Source: Silene latifolia
Taxonomy: Eukaryota; Streptophyta; Magnoliopsida; Caryophyllales; Caryophyllaceae
Assembly (NCBI RefSeq): GCF_048544455.1
Contig: NC_133537.1
Coordinates: 14,879,541-14,943,540, forward strand
Direction of reading: 5' to 3'
DNA: 64,000 nucleotides
A program made the translations under genes and the position numbers. Shown here in pieces: positions 12,199 through 23,594 of this stretch. Numbering within the stretch: the stretch's first letter is position 1; each line of letters opens with the position of its first letter. The notes beneath the pieces were generated by a model. The model had not been told where the DNA came from and searched no databases. It worked only from the letters and a program-made list of their open reading frames with translations.

Positions 12199-13495
12199 TG
12201 TAACACTCCCGTACACCAAGGTGCCTTACAAAGGACCACCCCCGTGTATGAAGGTGTTGCCATCTCGGTTGCCCGAGGTAGTAGATCAAATAAACAATAA
12301 AAGAACATTTATTAAATAACTTAAGACTTTACATCGTGGGACAACGTGGTATGATATAACATGAATAACTGTAAAGACTACTAAGCATGAGTGGCGGTGA
12401 CATCTACTTTGGTAGCGTGATAACTCGATTCCCTTCCAAGCCCCGCAACATCAAGACCAGCTGTACCTGTTAAACCAACTGCTCACCATCCACGAATGGA
12501 TCACCACAGTTTTGAAAACACAACACGGGGTCAGTTCACAGCATAATCAAAATAAGACTAGTACGATAAAGTAAACAACTGATCACCCTCCACCTCCAAC
12601 TCCCAATCACATCATGTAACTGACTACACACCCTGCCAGTGGCGGGACCGCAACCGTACCCACCAAATCCCCGCTCATCAACGAGCGATAACCCTGTTCA
12701 TTAATGTGCACATCCCCTCCCGTGGCGGGTTCCACAGAGGGCGAAACTAGGGCGTGAAGCCACTCCCGCAAGTGACTCCACTCAGCCGAGGACGCGCCTC
12801 GCGAACATCACCAACAACCATCAGAACACCAACACCAACTCCAATCCACCAACAACAGATAATCACAATATCAATCGTACAAGCAATTACTACATAATCT
12901 TAAATCAATTAAACAGTAAATCGAGTAGGGAAACCCTACCTTATCGTTAATCCATGAAAATGCATCCAACAACTAGCCAGACAAGACTCCGAGATGAAAC
13001 CTACAAATAGTAACCACATCCTATTACAAGGCCACCCCAAGGACCTACTGAAAGACAACAACGAAACATCGACTTACCTTAAGACGCCGACCGAAGTCGA
13101 CAACGATGACATCCCTACTTGAATACTCCACGCATAAACCAATCCCTCTTCTTGGGTTAGTGTCTAGGCTAGATGAGAGTGTATAGAGAGGTGGGTGATA
13201 GGTAAGAGAGAGAGATATATTAGGGTTAGAGAGATAGGTAACCGTTGAAAATGAAATAAGATTTACCAACTTGCGTTTTATAATAACGCGTTAACAGCGA
13301 CAATACTCGGTCGAGTACTTTCATACTCGGCCGAGTAAGCCCTACTCGGTCGAGTGTTACCACTACTCTGCCGAGTAGCCCCTACTAGGTCGAGTAAACA
13401 GGTACATAGGTCCTTTATCTTCTCTCTTATCTCCTCCTACGGTTTTCTCTGGTCAAATGGTCGGTCAAGGGGTCCTTAAATGGGCGGGTATTACA
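12199..13495 (-). repeat. 5' LTR of outer retrotransposon
   Basis: Direct repeat of 471-1768 with TGTAACA...TATTACA ends. The boundary at 13495 is sharp: the two copies diverge immediately beyond it, into satellite here and into the polypurine tract at 1769. Palindromes CTCGGYCGAG cluster at about 13305-13393. Confidence 0.9.
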
Positions 13496-16400
13496 AAGAT
13501 TGATTTATCATATACAGGCGACACCCTCAAATGTCTAATGTTTTCTCTCAAAATTTTGCATGGTCGCTTATCTGGCCCGAGGAACCGACGTGTGATTATA
13601 TACATCAAATTGAGCCGCTCGGGAGGTCGTTGTTGGTCACGGTTCTTTTTCTCCCGATTTTTCTATCACGTGTACTAGGTCACTTCAGGAATTACTCTAT
13701 TCGATTTAAGCCCTAAATAAAATCTATAAATCCATAATTCCTGATTATCCGATTTTCGCATGAGTCTCGTTTATCACATACCGGCACCCTTAAACATCCT
13801 CATTTGATTCTTAAAATTTGAGTGACCGCTTTATCAAATTGAGTCGTTCGGGAGGTCGCTCTAGGTCGCGTTTTCTTTTCTCCCGGTTTTTCTACCTCGT
13901 CTCCTGGGTCACTTCAGGAGTTACCGAATTCGATTTCAGCTCCAAATAATAATCATTAATTCATTATCCATTGTTTCTAAATATCCAATTTTCGCACGAC
14001 GAGTACCAGCACCCTCAAATGTCCTCTATTACTTATCGAAATTTGTGCGGCCGCTTTATCTAACACGAGAAACCATCAATGTGATTCTTGGACTTTTTTG
14101 TTCCGCGACCTTGGAATCTCAACAACTGTGTATTATACAACTCAAATTCAGCTACTTGAGAGGTCGCTCCGGGTCACATTTCTTTTTCTCCCGCTTTTTG
14201 TACGAGGTGTACTGGGTCACTTCAAGAGTTACCCTATTCGATTTAAGCACCAAATAACAACTATTTATCCATTATTCCTAATTATTCGATTTCAAACTAG
14301 GCTCATTTATCTTATACGAATCATCCTCAAACGTCCTTTGTTTCTTCTTAAAATTCGCGTAACCACTTTATCTAACGCGAAAAATTAAACCGTCAATGGG
14401 ATTTACGGACATTTTTATACCGGAACCCTCGTATCCTGAAAACCATGTATTATATACTATTCAACTTGAGCCGTTCAGGAGGTCACACCGGGTCATGTTT
14501 ATTTTTCTCCCCGTTTTTCTACCACATGTCCTCGGTAACTTCAAGAGTTACCCTATTCGATTACAGCTCCAAATAAGAGATATTAATCCAGTGTTCCAAT
14601 TTATCCGACTTTCTCACGAGTCTAGATTTATCGAATGTCAGTACCCTCAAACACCCTTTGTTGCTCTTTAAAATTAATGTGGCCGCTTTATCTGACCCGA
14701 GGAAGCGTTCGTGTGATTTAAATACTTCTTTATTTCGTGACCATAAAATCCCGAAAATCGTGTATTACACTTCAATTTGAGCTATTCGGGATGTCGCTCT
14801 GGGTTACGTCTCCTTTTCTTCCAGTTTTTATACCACATATCCTGAGTCATTTCAGGAGTTAACCTATTCGATTTCGGTCCCATATAATACTCCCTCTATC
14901 CTATGACATTTGTTGTCCTTTTCCATATTGGGGTGTCTCAGTCATTTGTTGTCCTTTCTATTTTAAGAATGAATTTGATGAGTAATTTGATCATTCTCAT
15001 TCAATTTGTTCCACTTGTCATTTAGTTATTGGCCATCTTCTCTTTCCTTGGTCTTTGTGCCAAAATCATAGAACAACAATTGACCGGGACAGAGGGAGTA
15101 ACTATTAGTCCATTATTTATAATTTTTCGATTTTCACACGCGCTTTTGTTTATCTCTTACCGGCACCCTCAAACGTCCGTTGTTACTTTTCGAAATTTAT
15201 TTTTGCTTTATCTGACCCGAGAAATCATCCATGTGATTTACAGTCATTTTTGCTCCGGAACCCTAAAATCCTAAAAACAATGTATTATGCACTTCAAATT
15301 GAGCCGTATGGGAGGTCGTTCCGGGTCACGTTTCTTTTTCTCCTGATTTTTCTACCACGTGTCTTAAGTCACTTTAGGAGTTACACTATTCGATTTCAGC
15401 CCCAAATAACAACAATTAATCCATTGTTCCTAATTATTCAATTTGACACGAGGCTGGTTCATCTCACGTCCCCCACACGCCCTTTGTTGCCACTCAAATT
15501 TTGTGTTACCGCTTTATCTGATCTGAGAAACCGTTCATGTGATTTACGGACAAATTTGTTCCAGAGCCGATATTCCAAAAACCGGCTATTATATACTTCA
15601 AATTAAGTCGTTCGGGAGGTCGGCTTGGTCACGTTTCTTTTTGTCTTAGTTTTTCCACCACGTGTCCTCGGTCATTAGAGAAGTTACCCTATTCGATTTC
15701 AACCCGGAATAATAACTTAATCCATTGTTTCTAATAATGCGATTTGGAACACGAGGCTCATTTATTTCACATAGCACTCTCAAACGAACTTAGTTGCTTC
15801 TCAAAACTTATATGGCCTCTTACCTTCAAATTGAGCTGTCCGGGAGGTTACCTCATGTCACGTTTCTTTTTCTTCCAGTTTTTTGATCACGGGTCATGGA
15901 TCGCTTCAAGAGTTACCTTTTTTATTTTACCCGCAAATTGTTCCAATTATCCAATTTTTGCATAAGATACGTTGATCGCACACTGGCACCCTTACACGAC
16001 TTTTGATGTTCTTCAAAAGTAGTGTGCAGTGGTAGTGGTCGCTTTATCTGACCCAAGGAACCGCCCGCGTGATTCACGAACATTTTTGTTCCGAGACACT
16101 GTATTCGTGAAAACCGTGTATTATACACTTCAATTAGAGTCGTTCGAAAGGTCGCTCCGAGTCACGTTTCTCTTTCTCCCCGGTTTTTCACCACGTGTCC
16201 TAGGTCGCTTCAAGAGTTACCCTATTCAATTTCAGTCCCAAATAACAAATATTTATCCATTTAATTATCCGATTGCACGAGTCTCCATGCTCCTTTATCT
16301 AATATTGCCACCCCACCCCTACCCACCACAAACATCCTCTATTGTTTCTCAAAATTTGTATTGCCGCTTTATCTAACCTAAAAAACTGTCAATGTGATTT

Positions 16401-18505
16401 ATGGACATTTTTATTCTGGGACCCTGTAATCCCCAAAACCGTGCATTAAACACTTTAATTTGAGCCATTTGGGAGGTCGCTCCGGGTTACGTTTCCTTTT
16501 TTCCCAGTTTTTCCGCCACGTGTCCTCAGTCACGTCAGGAGTTAATACTTTGTTAGGTTTCAGCTCCAAATAACATCTTTTAATCCACTTTAGTTAGTTA
16601 TTCGATTTTTCGGAGGAGGCTCGTTTATCTCACACCGGCACCCTAAAACGTCCTCGATTGCTTATTTGATCCGATAAACCGTCTGTGTGATTTATGGACA
16701 AAATTTTTTTTCCGGGACTTTGGAATTGCGAAAATCTTTTATTATAAACTTTAATTTGAACTGTTCTGGAGATCGCTATGAGTCACGTTACTTTTTCTCC
16801 AAGTTTTACCACCATGTGTCCTGGGTCATTTTGGGAATTGCCCTATTCGATTTTACCCCAAATGACAACTACTAATCCATTGTTCCTAATTATATACAAG
16901 ACCCGTTTATCTCATAGTGGCACCTTCAAACGTCCTCTGTTGCTTTTCACAATTTGATTGGTTGTGGTCGCTTCGGGTCACGTTTCTTTTTTTTTTCTCG
17001 CCCAGTTTTATCCCACATGTGCTGGGCACTTCAGGAGTCACCCTATTTGATTTCACCTCCAAATAACAACTATTACTCTATTGTTCCTAATTATCCAATT
17101 TGGAACACGAGACTCGTTTATCTCATACCCACACCCTCAAACATCTGTTATTAATTCTCAAAATTTGTGTGCCCGCTTTATCTGACCTAAGGAACCGCAA
17201 GTGATTTACAGACATTTTTGTTCTGGGACTCTGTACTACCGAAATTTGTGTATTATACACTCCAATTTGAGCCGTTTGGGAGGTCGTTTTGGGTTAGGTT
17301 TCTTTTTCTCCCGGTTTTTCCACCACGTGTCTTGAGTCGCTTCAAGAGTAAACAACTATAATTGTTCCTAATTATCCGATTTTCACACAAGGCTCCTCTA
17401 TCGCATACCGGCACCCCTAAACATCCTTTGTTGCTTCTCAAAATTTGTATGACCGCTTTATCTGACCCAAGAAACCATCCATGTGATTTACGGACATTTT
17501 TGTTCTGCGACCCTAGAATCTCGAAAACCGTGTATTATACACTTCAATTTGAGTCGTTCGGGAAGTCGTTCCGGGTCACGTTTCTTTTTCTCCTGGTTTT
17601 ATCACCACGTGTCATAGGTCTCACTTTAGGAGTTACCCTATTTGATTTCAGCCCCAAATAACAACTATTGATCCGTTCCAAATTATCCGATTTTCACACG
17701 AATCTCGTTTATCTAATATCGGCACTCCCAAACGTCTTCTGTTGATTTTCAAAGTTTATATGTCTCGGCTTTATCTTGACCCGATGAACTATCCGTGTGA
17801 TTTACGAACAAAAATGTTCCCGGGCCTGGAAACTCGAAAATTGTGTATTATACACTTCAAATGGAGCCGTTTGGGTGGTCGCTCGGGGTCACGTTCTTTT
17901 TCGCTCAGTTTTTCTACCACGTGTTCTGAGGACTTCAGGAGTCACCCTATTTGATTTCAGACCCAAATAACAATTCCTAATCTATTGTTCCTAATTATCC
18001 ATTTTGACACGAGGCTCGTTTATCTTATACCGGCACCCTCGAACGTCTCGTGTTATTTCTCAAAATTTGTGTGATCGCTTTATTCGACCCAATAACCATC
18101 CATGTACATTTTTGTTTCGGGGCCCTGAAATCCCGAAAATCGTGGATTATATACTTCAAATTGAGTTGTTCGCGAGGTCGCTTTGAGTCACGTTTCATTT
18201 TCTCCCGTTTTTTCTACCATGTGTCCTGGGTCACTTCAGAAGTTACCCTATTTAATTTCAGCCCCAAATAACAACTTCTAATCCATTTTTGTTAATTATC
18301 CGATTTTCAGAGAAGACGCATTTATATTATACCGGCACGTCCTTTGTTGCTTCTCAAATTTTGTGTGCCGCTTTATCTGACTCCACGAACCGTCCGTGTT
18401 ATTTACGGACATTTTTATTTCGATTTGAGTCGTTCGATAGGTCACTTCGGATCACGTTTCTTTTTCTCAAGTTTTTTGTACCAAGTGTTTTGGGTCACTC
18501 CCACA
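13496..18505 (+). repeat. Degenerate tandem satellite array, units of about 300 bp
   Basis: A recognisable block recurs through 5 kb: GAGCCGTTCGGGAGGTCGC, then a C/T-rich segment (TCACGTTTCTTTTTCTCCC), CACGTGTCCT, a TTCAGGAGTTACCC segment, CCAAATAACAACTA, CGGCACCCTCAAACGTCC and GACCCGAGAAACCGT. Copies of the first block occur near 13612, 13841, 14149, 14468, 14779, 15301, 15604, 15832, 16137, 16462, 16757, 16955, 17269, 17551, 17864, 18164 and 18427. Spacing is mostly 280-325 bp, with shorter deleted units and one enlarged by a MITE. Copies differ strongly, so the array is old. Open frames here are accidental. Confidence 0.88.
14888..15100. mobile_element. Stowaway-type MITE inserted in the satellite
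   Basis: Begins TACTCCCTCTATCCT and ends GGGACAGAGGGAGTA: inverted CTCCCTC termini flanked by TA, the signature of Stowaway (Tc1/mariner-derived) MITEs. It is about 213 bp without coding capacity. It accounts for the one overlong satellite interval (14779 to 15301). Confidence 0.85.
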
Positions 18506-18931
18506 AAAATTAAAGAGAGAAAATGGGTGCTTTTAGCATGAACAGACCTTTGTTGTCTCTCTTCGTACTTCTGATTCTAATTCTGATTCAACTCTCTTTT
18601 TATTTATTTACCAGAGTATATAGAAGCAACCATAACGTCCATAAGAAATTTGGTTCATCTTATTTTGTCTGAATAAAATTTGGAAACCCTATTGCTTTTA
18701 GTTTAGACACATGAAAAGGGGATTATACTTTGAGGAGTAAATGACTGAAGGGTATTTTGCTCCTAAAAAAAATACTCCGTACTATGCAAAATCCTCGCGG
18801 CAATCCTCCCTTTTTTAAAAAAATAAGGCAAGGGATTAGGGGAAAATAAGGTAGTAGGTCTTGTAAAACTATAAATTAGTCTGCGCTACTCTTAGTATCG
18901 TAACAGAGTTAAACACAGTAAACAGAGCAAG
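18506..18931 (+). promoter_or_regulatory. Upstream region of the laccase relic, possible TATA box
   Basis: AT-rich single-copy-looking sequence between the satellite and the laccase start. CTATAAATT at about 18869-18877 sits some 55-60 bp before the ATG at 18932 and could be its TATA box. No other motif is supported. Confidence 0.3.
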
Positions 18932-19894
18932 ATGGAGACGCGCACCATAAAATGTGGGCTCTTTCTAGGTTTGTTCTTGTCCTTCGCACTTGCACTTGCA
19001 GGCTTGCAGCTTTATCGAAACTCATTTTCAGAATTTGGAGGTATGCCATGTCTAACTTCGTACGGGGTTCTTTTATGCACAAAAGGAATATTGTAAACGG
19101 AAGTGTTTTAGATGCAAAATGGAGCTTGATGATGGAGAACACAAACTGCGTCCACCGTCCAATTGGATTTGCTTCCTTAGAAAGCTTCCTCTCCCTGAAT
19201 CAAGGATTATTAATTCCATGGCTGTTCTTCGGAGGACATGGTGTGCTAGAAATGATCGGATATTTGGAACTAATAAGGTTGACTGGGGAATGCACATGAG
19301 AATGTTGCAGATTCATATTGCCTCTTCCAATACAGCCTTGAATCTGTGCAATATTAGAATTTCTCAGGATAACTTTAGTAGGAATTTATCTATTGAGCAG
19401 GAGGACTATACTTTGGAGATGAGACTCAAGAATTTCTTCCGTGTTTATTTCTGGACGATCTGGTTGCAACAACTGTAGCCGAATTAAATGTGATGGCACA
19501 TGGAAAACTAATTGTTGTGCTGCTGGTGGATGGGTTATGTTTGACACGTGTGGTTATAGCTCTGACACTGATTGTGCTCTTTTTTTTTTTTTTGCTGCTG
19601 ACGCGCTTCAGGGGCTATGGCTCTTAGAAGAGGACATGGTGGGCGATTGAAAAAGGAAAGCTTCATTTGGATATTAGTACTGACTGTCTGGAGCTTGTGA
19701 TGCAGGTTGCTGGACTTCGACGACCTTAATTTCATATCCGCCTCATTATCCAAGACATTCGAGAAACTTGCTAATAATGTTCACTGCTTTACCCTTAGTC
19801 ATTGTCCTGGGGGTGTTAACAAAGTAGCCCATAAGCTGGCAAAAGATGTAATTTAGGCTGTTTAGGAGTATCTGTTTATAAAGAAAAGAACACA

Positions 19895-19942
<48 letters not shown>

Positions 19943-22143
19943 TTAAACCAACACCAGTGAGTCGATTGTGTACACAACCCAACACATTCTGACAGTGAAT
20001 GGTCAATATCCAGGGCCAATTCTGGAGGTACGCAATGGAGACACCCTAAGAGTCAAAGTCACAAATGCTGGTAGATACAATATCACTCTGCACTGCCAAG
20101 TGACTCGGTATCTCGTAAATATCAGAACCCATTTTGTATATTAATCCGAGCCTTCAGCAACCTTGATATATCCCAAGTCCTAACCATCACTTTTCGAATA
20201 ATCAACTCAGGCATGAAATCCGTCAAATGAGAACACCATGGGCAAACAGAGCAGTATAATTTACACAGTGCCCAATTAAGCCAGGAGGAACCTACACATA
20301 CCGGTTCCCGATAGAAAACCAAGAGGGTACTCTTTGGTGGCATGCTCGCAGCAAATGGTTGGGAACCACTGTATACGGTCCACTCGTTATATACCCCAAG
20401 CTCGGATCTTCATACCCCTTCTCAAAACCTGCAAGAGAATTCCTAGTTCTTCTAGGTAAAGAAAATACTCGGACATGCTAATGCTATAACAAATGTGAAA
20501 ATTATGAGAATTATGAGGGTGACTGAAAATGGTTTTTGAGAGGGGAATGGTGGAACAGAGATCCAATGCACGTCATTCGACAGGCTACTATAAAAGGAGC
20601 AGCTCCAATTATCTCTGATGCAGACACTATTAACGGTCAACCCGTGATCTCTACAGATGCTCCAGCACAGGTTAGTCCCAACTACTATTCTGTCCTTTAG
20701 ATAAAGCATCCTCAACCAGATAAGTAAATGTCAAAATTAAGATGTAAAGCCAGATGCATTATGTAGCTTACTGCTTACCTAGATAGGACCACGCCGCCCA
20801 CCTTAATATTGAACCATAAGATAGAGCAGATGTGTTTTCAAATATATACAATACCTATAGCACAAATTAAGCAGAGCTCTAACAGTTTAATCAAGTAAAA
20901 TATTAAAAGTGGAACTCAGACATCAGTTTAACAAAGTATTCTCAACCATCACCTTGAATTTTGATATCTACAACATTAGATAAGCACATGATTTCATATC
21001 TTTTATAGATAAACAAAACAATATCAGAGCAGTCTGAATGAAGTATATAAGTACAAGACCTAGTTTTTGGAAATGTGGCAACATTAGATAAGCACATGGT
21101 CAAAGCAATGTTTACCTGAATAGAGCTTGATATTACAACTGTCTTTACTGCCAAACAGATACGACACTATACACAGTGCAAGCGGGTGAGACAATTCTTT
21201 TGCGGGTTATCAATGTTGCACCCAATCAACAGCTCCTTCTCGTAATTGCAAACCACCAAATGACAGTTGTCGAGGCAGATGCGGCTTACCAAAAGCCATT
21301 TACCACCAATGTCTTCATAATTGGACCAGGTCAAACAACCAATGTCTTAGATAATGCTAATCAACCACCGGGAAGCAACTTCATGGCAAATTGGCAACAA
21401 CAGCCTACGGCCTACACCAGCACTCCTGGTATAGCCTTTGACAACACCACCACAACTACAATTCTTGAATACAAGTCTTGTCATAGTAAAAATCACATAG
21501 GAGGTCACTCAAGAGCAAATATCTCCACGACTACAAGTCTGGAATGACACCCAACACTGCCAGCACATTCACTGCCTAATCAGAGCCCTTAACTCAAGGG
21601 GGAAAGTCCCACTTGTGATCAACGATAACCTGTTCTTTGCTTCTTTGCTGTAGGACTGGGTGTTATTAATTGTTCCCGTCCAAACTTCCAATGTCAAGCC
21701 CCTAATAATACTAGGTTCACAGCAAGCATCAACAATGTATCTTTAGTGTGCCGAAAAGGAAAGGAATTCCATATGCAAGCATTGTACCAAAATACCCCTG
21801 GTGTTTTTACCAGACTTCCCTCCAGTTCCCCATGTGCAAGTTGAGTACACTTGAGTACACAAGCAATGTACCCCGAGGTGTGTGGGCACCTTTAGAGGGA
21901 CCAAAGCATATAAGCTGAAATTTTGCAGATTGTACATGAATATACTGCTATCCTAATTTATGTATATTGTATATTCATGGTAAAGTCCCATTACTTGTTG
22001 ATTATTCAAAGACAGGGGTTTGGCCGATGCATTGTCACCTTGATGTCCGAATTGGCTGGGGTTTGGCTATGCTCTTCTTGGTTGAGAATGGTGTCGGTGA
22101 ACTAGAGTCATTAGAAGCTCCTCCACAAGATTTTCCTCAGTAA
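18932..22143 (+). pseudogene. Laccase (multicopper oxidase) pseudogene with LINE insertion
   Basis: Laccases are secreted multicopper oxidases acting on phenolics and monolignols. A plausible first exon (18932-19039) encodes a signal peptide (METRTIKCGLFLGLFLSFAL). Recognisable parts then follow in order: [18 protein letters not shown] (about 19990), the GTLWWHA copper motif region (20325), GEWWNRDP (20540), the second cupredoxin domain (21163-21550), pieces of the third domain (21580-21920), and a C-terminal [12 protein letters not shown] stretch with the type-1 copper HCH, ending at TAA 22141-22143. Disablements: the first HWHG motif is degraded at about 20090, a stop lies at 20257-20259, frames shift in the third domain, the upstream HXXHXH exon is missing, and a LINE occupies the first intron. 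Confidence 0.85.
19045..19940 (+). mobile_element. 5'-truncated LINE (RNase H end) with poly(A) tail
   Basis: Two adjacent frames (19119-19478, 19441-19650) resemble the C-terminal part of plant non-LTR retrotransposon polyproteins. The first has VLRRTWCARNDRIFG, typical of the region before RNase H; the second has IKCDGTW...GGWV, the start of an RNase H domain. Frame-broken text ending in VNKVAHKLAK follows near 19830. The 3' end is a (CA)n run and a poly(A) tail at 19908-19940. The 5' boundary is approximate and I found no clear target duplication. It lies between laccase exons 1 and 2. Confidence 0.7.
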
Positions 22144-22568
22144 ACGCTTATAAAAATTGCAAGAGCTACCTATTTGAAGGAGTGAAGTCTAATAGATGTT
22201 CTTCATCCAAGAGAACCTATTGTTTTCAGTGCTCTACGCCAAGATTAAGTTCATTAGATACCCTTATAGATGTATTGTTTTGAATGCAAGAAGCCGGCTG
22301 CTGCATATTTCCTCAGTGTATTGTTTTACTTATGTCACTCATTCGGGGATTGCAAACGAATAAATAGCGATACACAGAAAAATAAGCAGAGTGATTAAGA
22401 GAGGAAAGTAAGAGCAGTGCAGCAAACACAAATTATGATGCATAAGAGATTAAACAACCATCACTAAGCTTTGCTTAATACTATACTCATACAAGTTTAA
22501 AAGCAGAAGCTAGCCCCGAGACCTAGAGAGTTGAATGGGAAATGCAGCGGCTTGTAGTAACTAGTAAG
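22144..22568. other. Intergenic region between convergent laccase relic and SWC6/SEF
   Basis: AT-rich sequence holding the presumed 3' untranslated region of the minus-strand SWC6/SEF gene. No further gene or repeat is recognised. Confidence 0.4.
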
Positions 22569-23379
22569 TCAAGCAACAAATTTGAGACAACGAGTATCAT
22601 TGTGAATGTTTTGGCAACGAATACAGCAGAAACGAACACCACACCTGACACAGGTATAATTAGCAGAGAAACCACAAACAGTGCAAAAATTACGAGGAGA
22701 AGTAGAGGTGGGAGGACCAACAGCAGCCCTAAGATAAGTGGGGACATGAGGAGGCAAGGATTCCAAATTGGCCTGTTTGAAACACGAAACAAGAAGCATT
22801 ACACAACACATTTCGAAGCTAAACTAGAAGAAAAACACAAAAAGAAGGAATAAATAAAAAGCAGACCTCATGAACAAGGTCAAGAAAGGATTTAGGAGCC
22901 TTCCTGGCAATTTCGCGAGCTTTGCCTTGACGCGTCTTCCTCTTCATACTCATGGACTGCTTCTTCTGTATAAAAGCTGTACAAGTGAAATAATCAGAAA
23001 GTAATCATAATATTCAATCAAACAAGAGTGATGCGAAACAGACAAAATAATGGAAACCTAGATCACGATCATCATCATCAAGGTCGGCATCATCATCGTC
23101 ATCATTAACATGAACAGTTTCAATGGCAGCATTGTCGTTTTCAAGAGCTTCGAGCCTTGCTAGAGCTGCCTAATTCCATAATTAGAATCCAAATCATGAA
23201 CAAGTAATTGGAGTAGTTTCAATCAACATCATATACAAATAATGAAGAAGAAGAAGAAGAAATAAAAAGTAGACCTGGGTACGATTGTCGTGACTAGCGA
23301 GAGCAGCGACCATTCTAGAAGCGACCTTACGAGAACGAGTCGACATTCGCCGTCCTGAACCACTCATTTCTTCTTCCAT
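22569..23379 (-). CDS. SWC6: SWR1 complex subunit 6, HIT-type zinc finger protein
   Basis: Homologue of Arabidopsis SWC6/SEF, a nuclear subunit of the SWR1 complex that exchanges H2A.Z into chromatin and affects flowering time. Four exons with GT/AG borders: 23275-23379, 23058-23169, 22867-22976 and 22569-22772. They total 531 bp (176 aa plus TGA); the Arabidopsis protein is about 171 aa. The start MEEEMSGSGRR, the conserved SRKVASRMVAAL and DNRTQ, an acidic Asp run in exon 2, the basic RKTRQGKAREIARKAPKSFL region in exon 3, and ANLESLPPHVPTYLRAAVGP before the zinc finger all match the family. The C-terminal HIT finger keeps its ligands in CTVCGF..YTCVRCG..FC..RCQNIHNDTRC. No disablement is seen; this is the best-supported gene in the window. 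Confidence 0.95.
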
Positions 23380-23546
23380 TCCTACTTCCTAATTCTTAGA
23401 TATCCAATTCTTCTCAATCTCCACTTCTACTTGCCACCTTTCTAAAGAATTATAAATATAACATTCATTAATGGTTTTTCGATTTCATTTCACTATCAAT
23501 TTTTCTTCCTTTTTTTTATGCTAACCCTAGATAGTAGATACCCATT
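23380..23546 (-). promoter_or_regulatory. Upstream region of SWC6
   Basis: Only about 170 bp separate the ATG from the MITE/Helitron composite. It is AT-rich (TTATAAATATAA at about 23450), with no confident core promoter element. Regulatory sequence of this gene may lie inside the transposons beyond. Confidence 0.3.
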
Positions 23547-23594
23547 TACTCCCTCCATTCAACTCCACTCTACATGTTTCTCTTTTACACACTA

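Larger units (their letters stand above)
471..13495 (-). mobile_element. Outer non-autonomous LTR retrotransposon, minus strand, interrupted by a nested element
   Basis: It comprises LTRs 471-1768 and 12199-13495, a tRNA-Met primer site at 12185-12195, and a polypurine tract at 1769-1783 (minus strand AAGGGGGGAAGAC). Without the nested element at 3266-9531 it would be about 6.75 kb. The only coding capacity is an ORF-1 protein split between 9573-10651 and 2798-3265. I see no protease, reverse transcriptase, RNase H or integrase, so it must have moved with help from another element. The right flank is satellite DNA; the left flank is another copy of the same element, so no target duplication can be checked. 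Confidence 0.85.

Noticed and set aside
13457-18541. Numerous 60-120 codon frames in the satellite
   Set aside because: They recur with the monomer, are frame-broken between units and have no homology.
22542-22853. Plus-strand 103-codon frame
   Set aside because: Antisense of SWC6 exon 4, whose zinc finger is clear on the minus strand.
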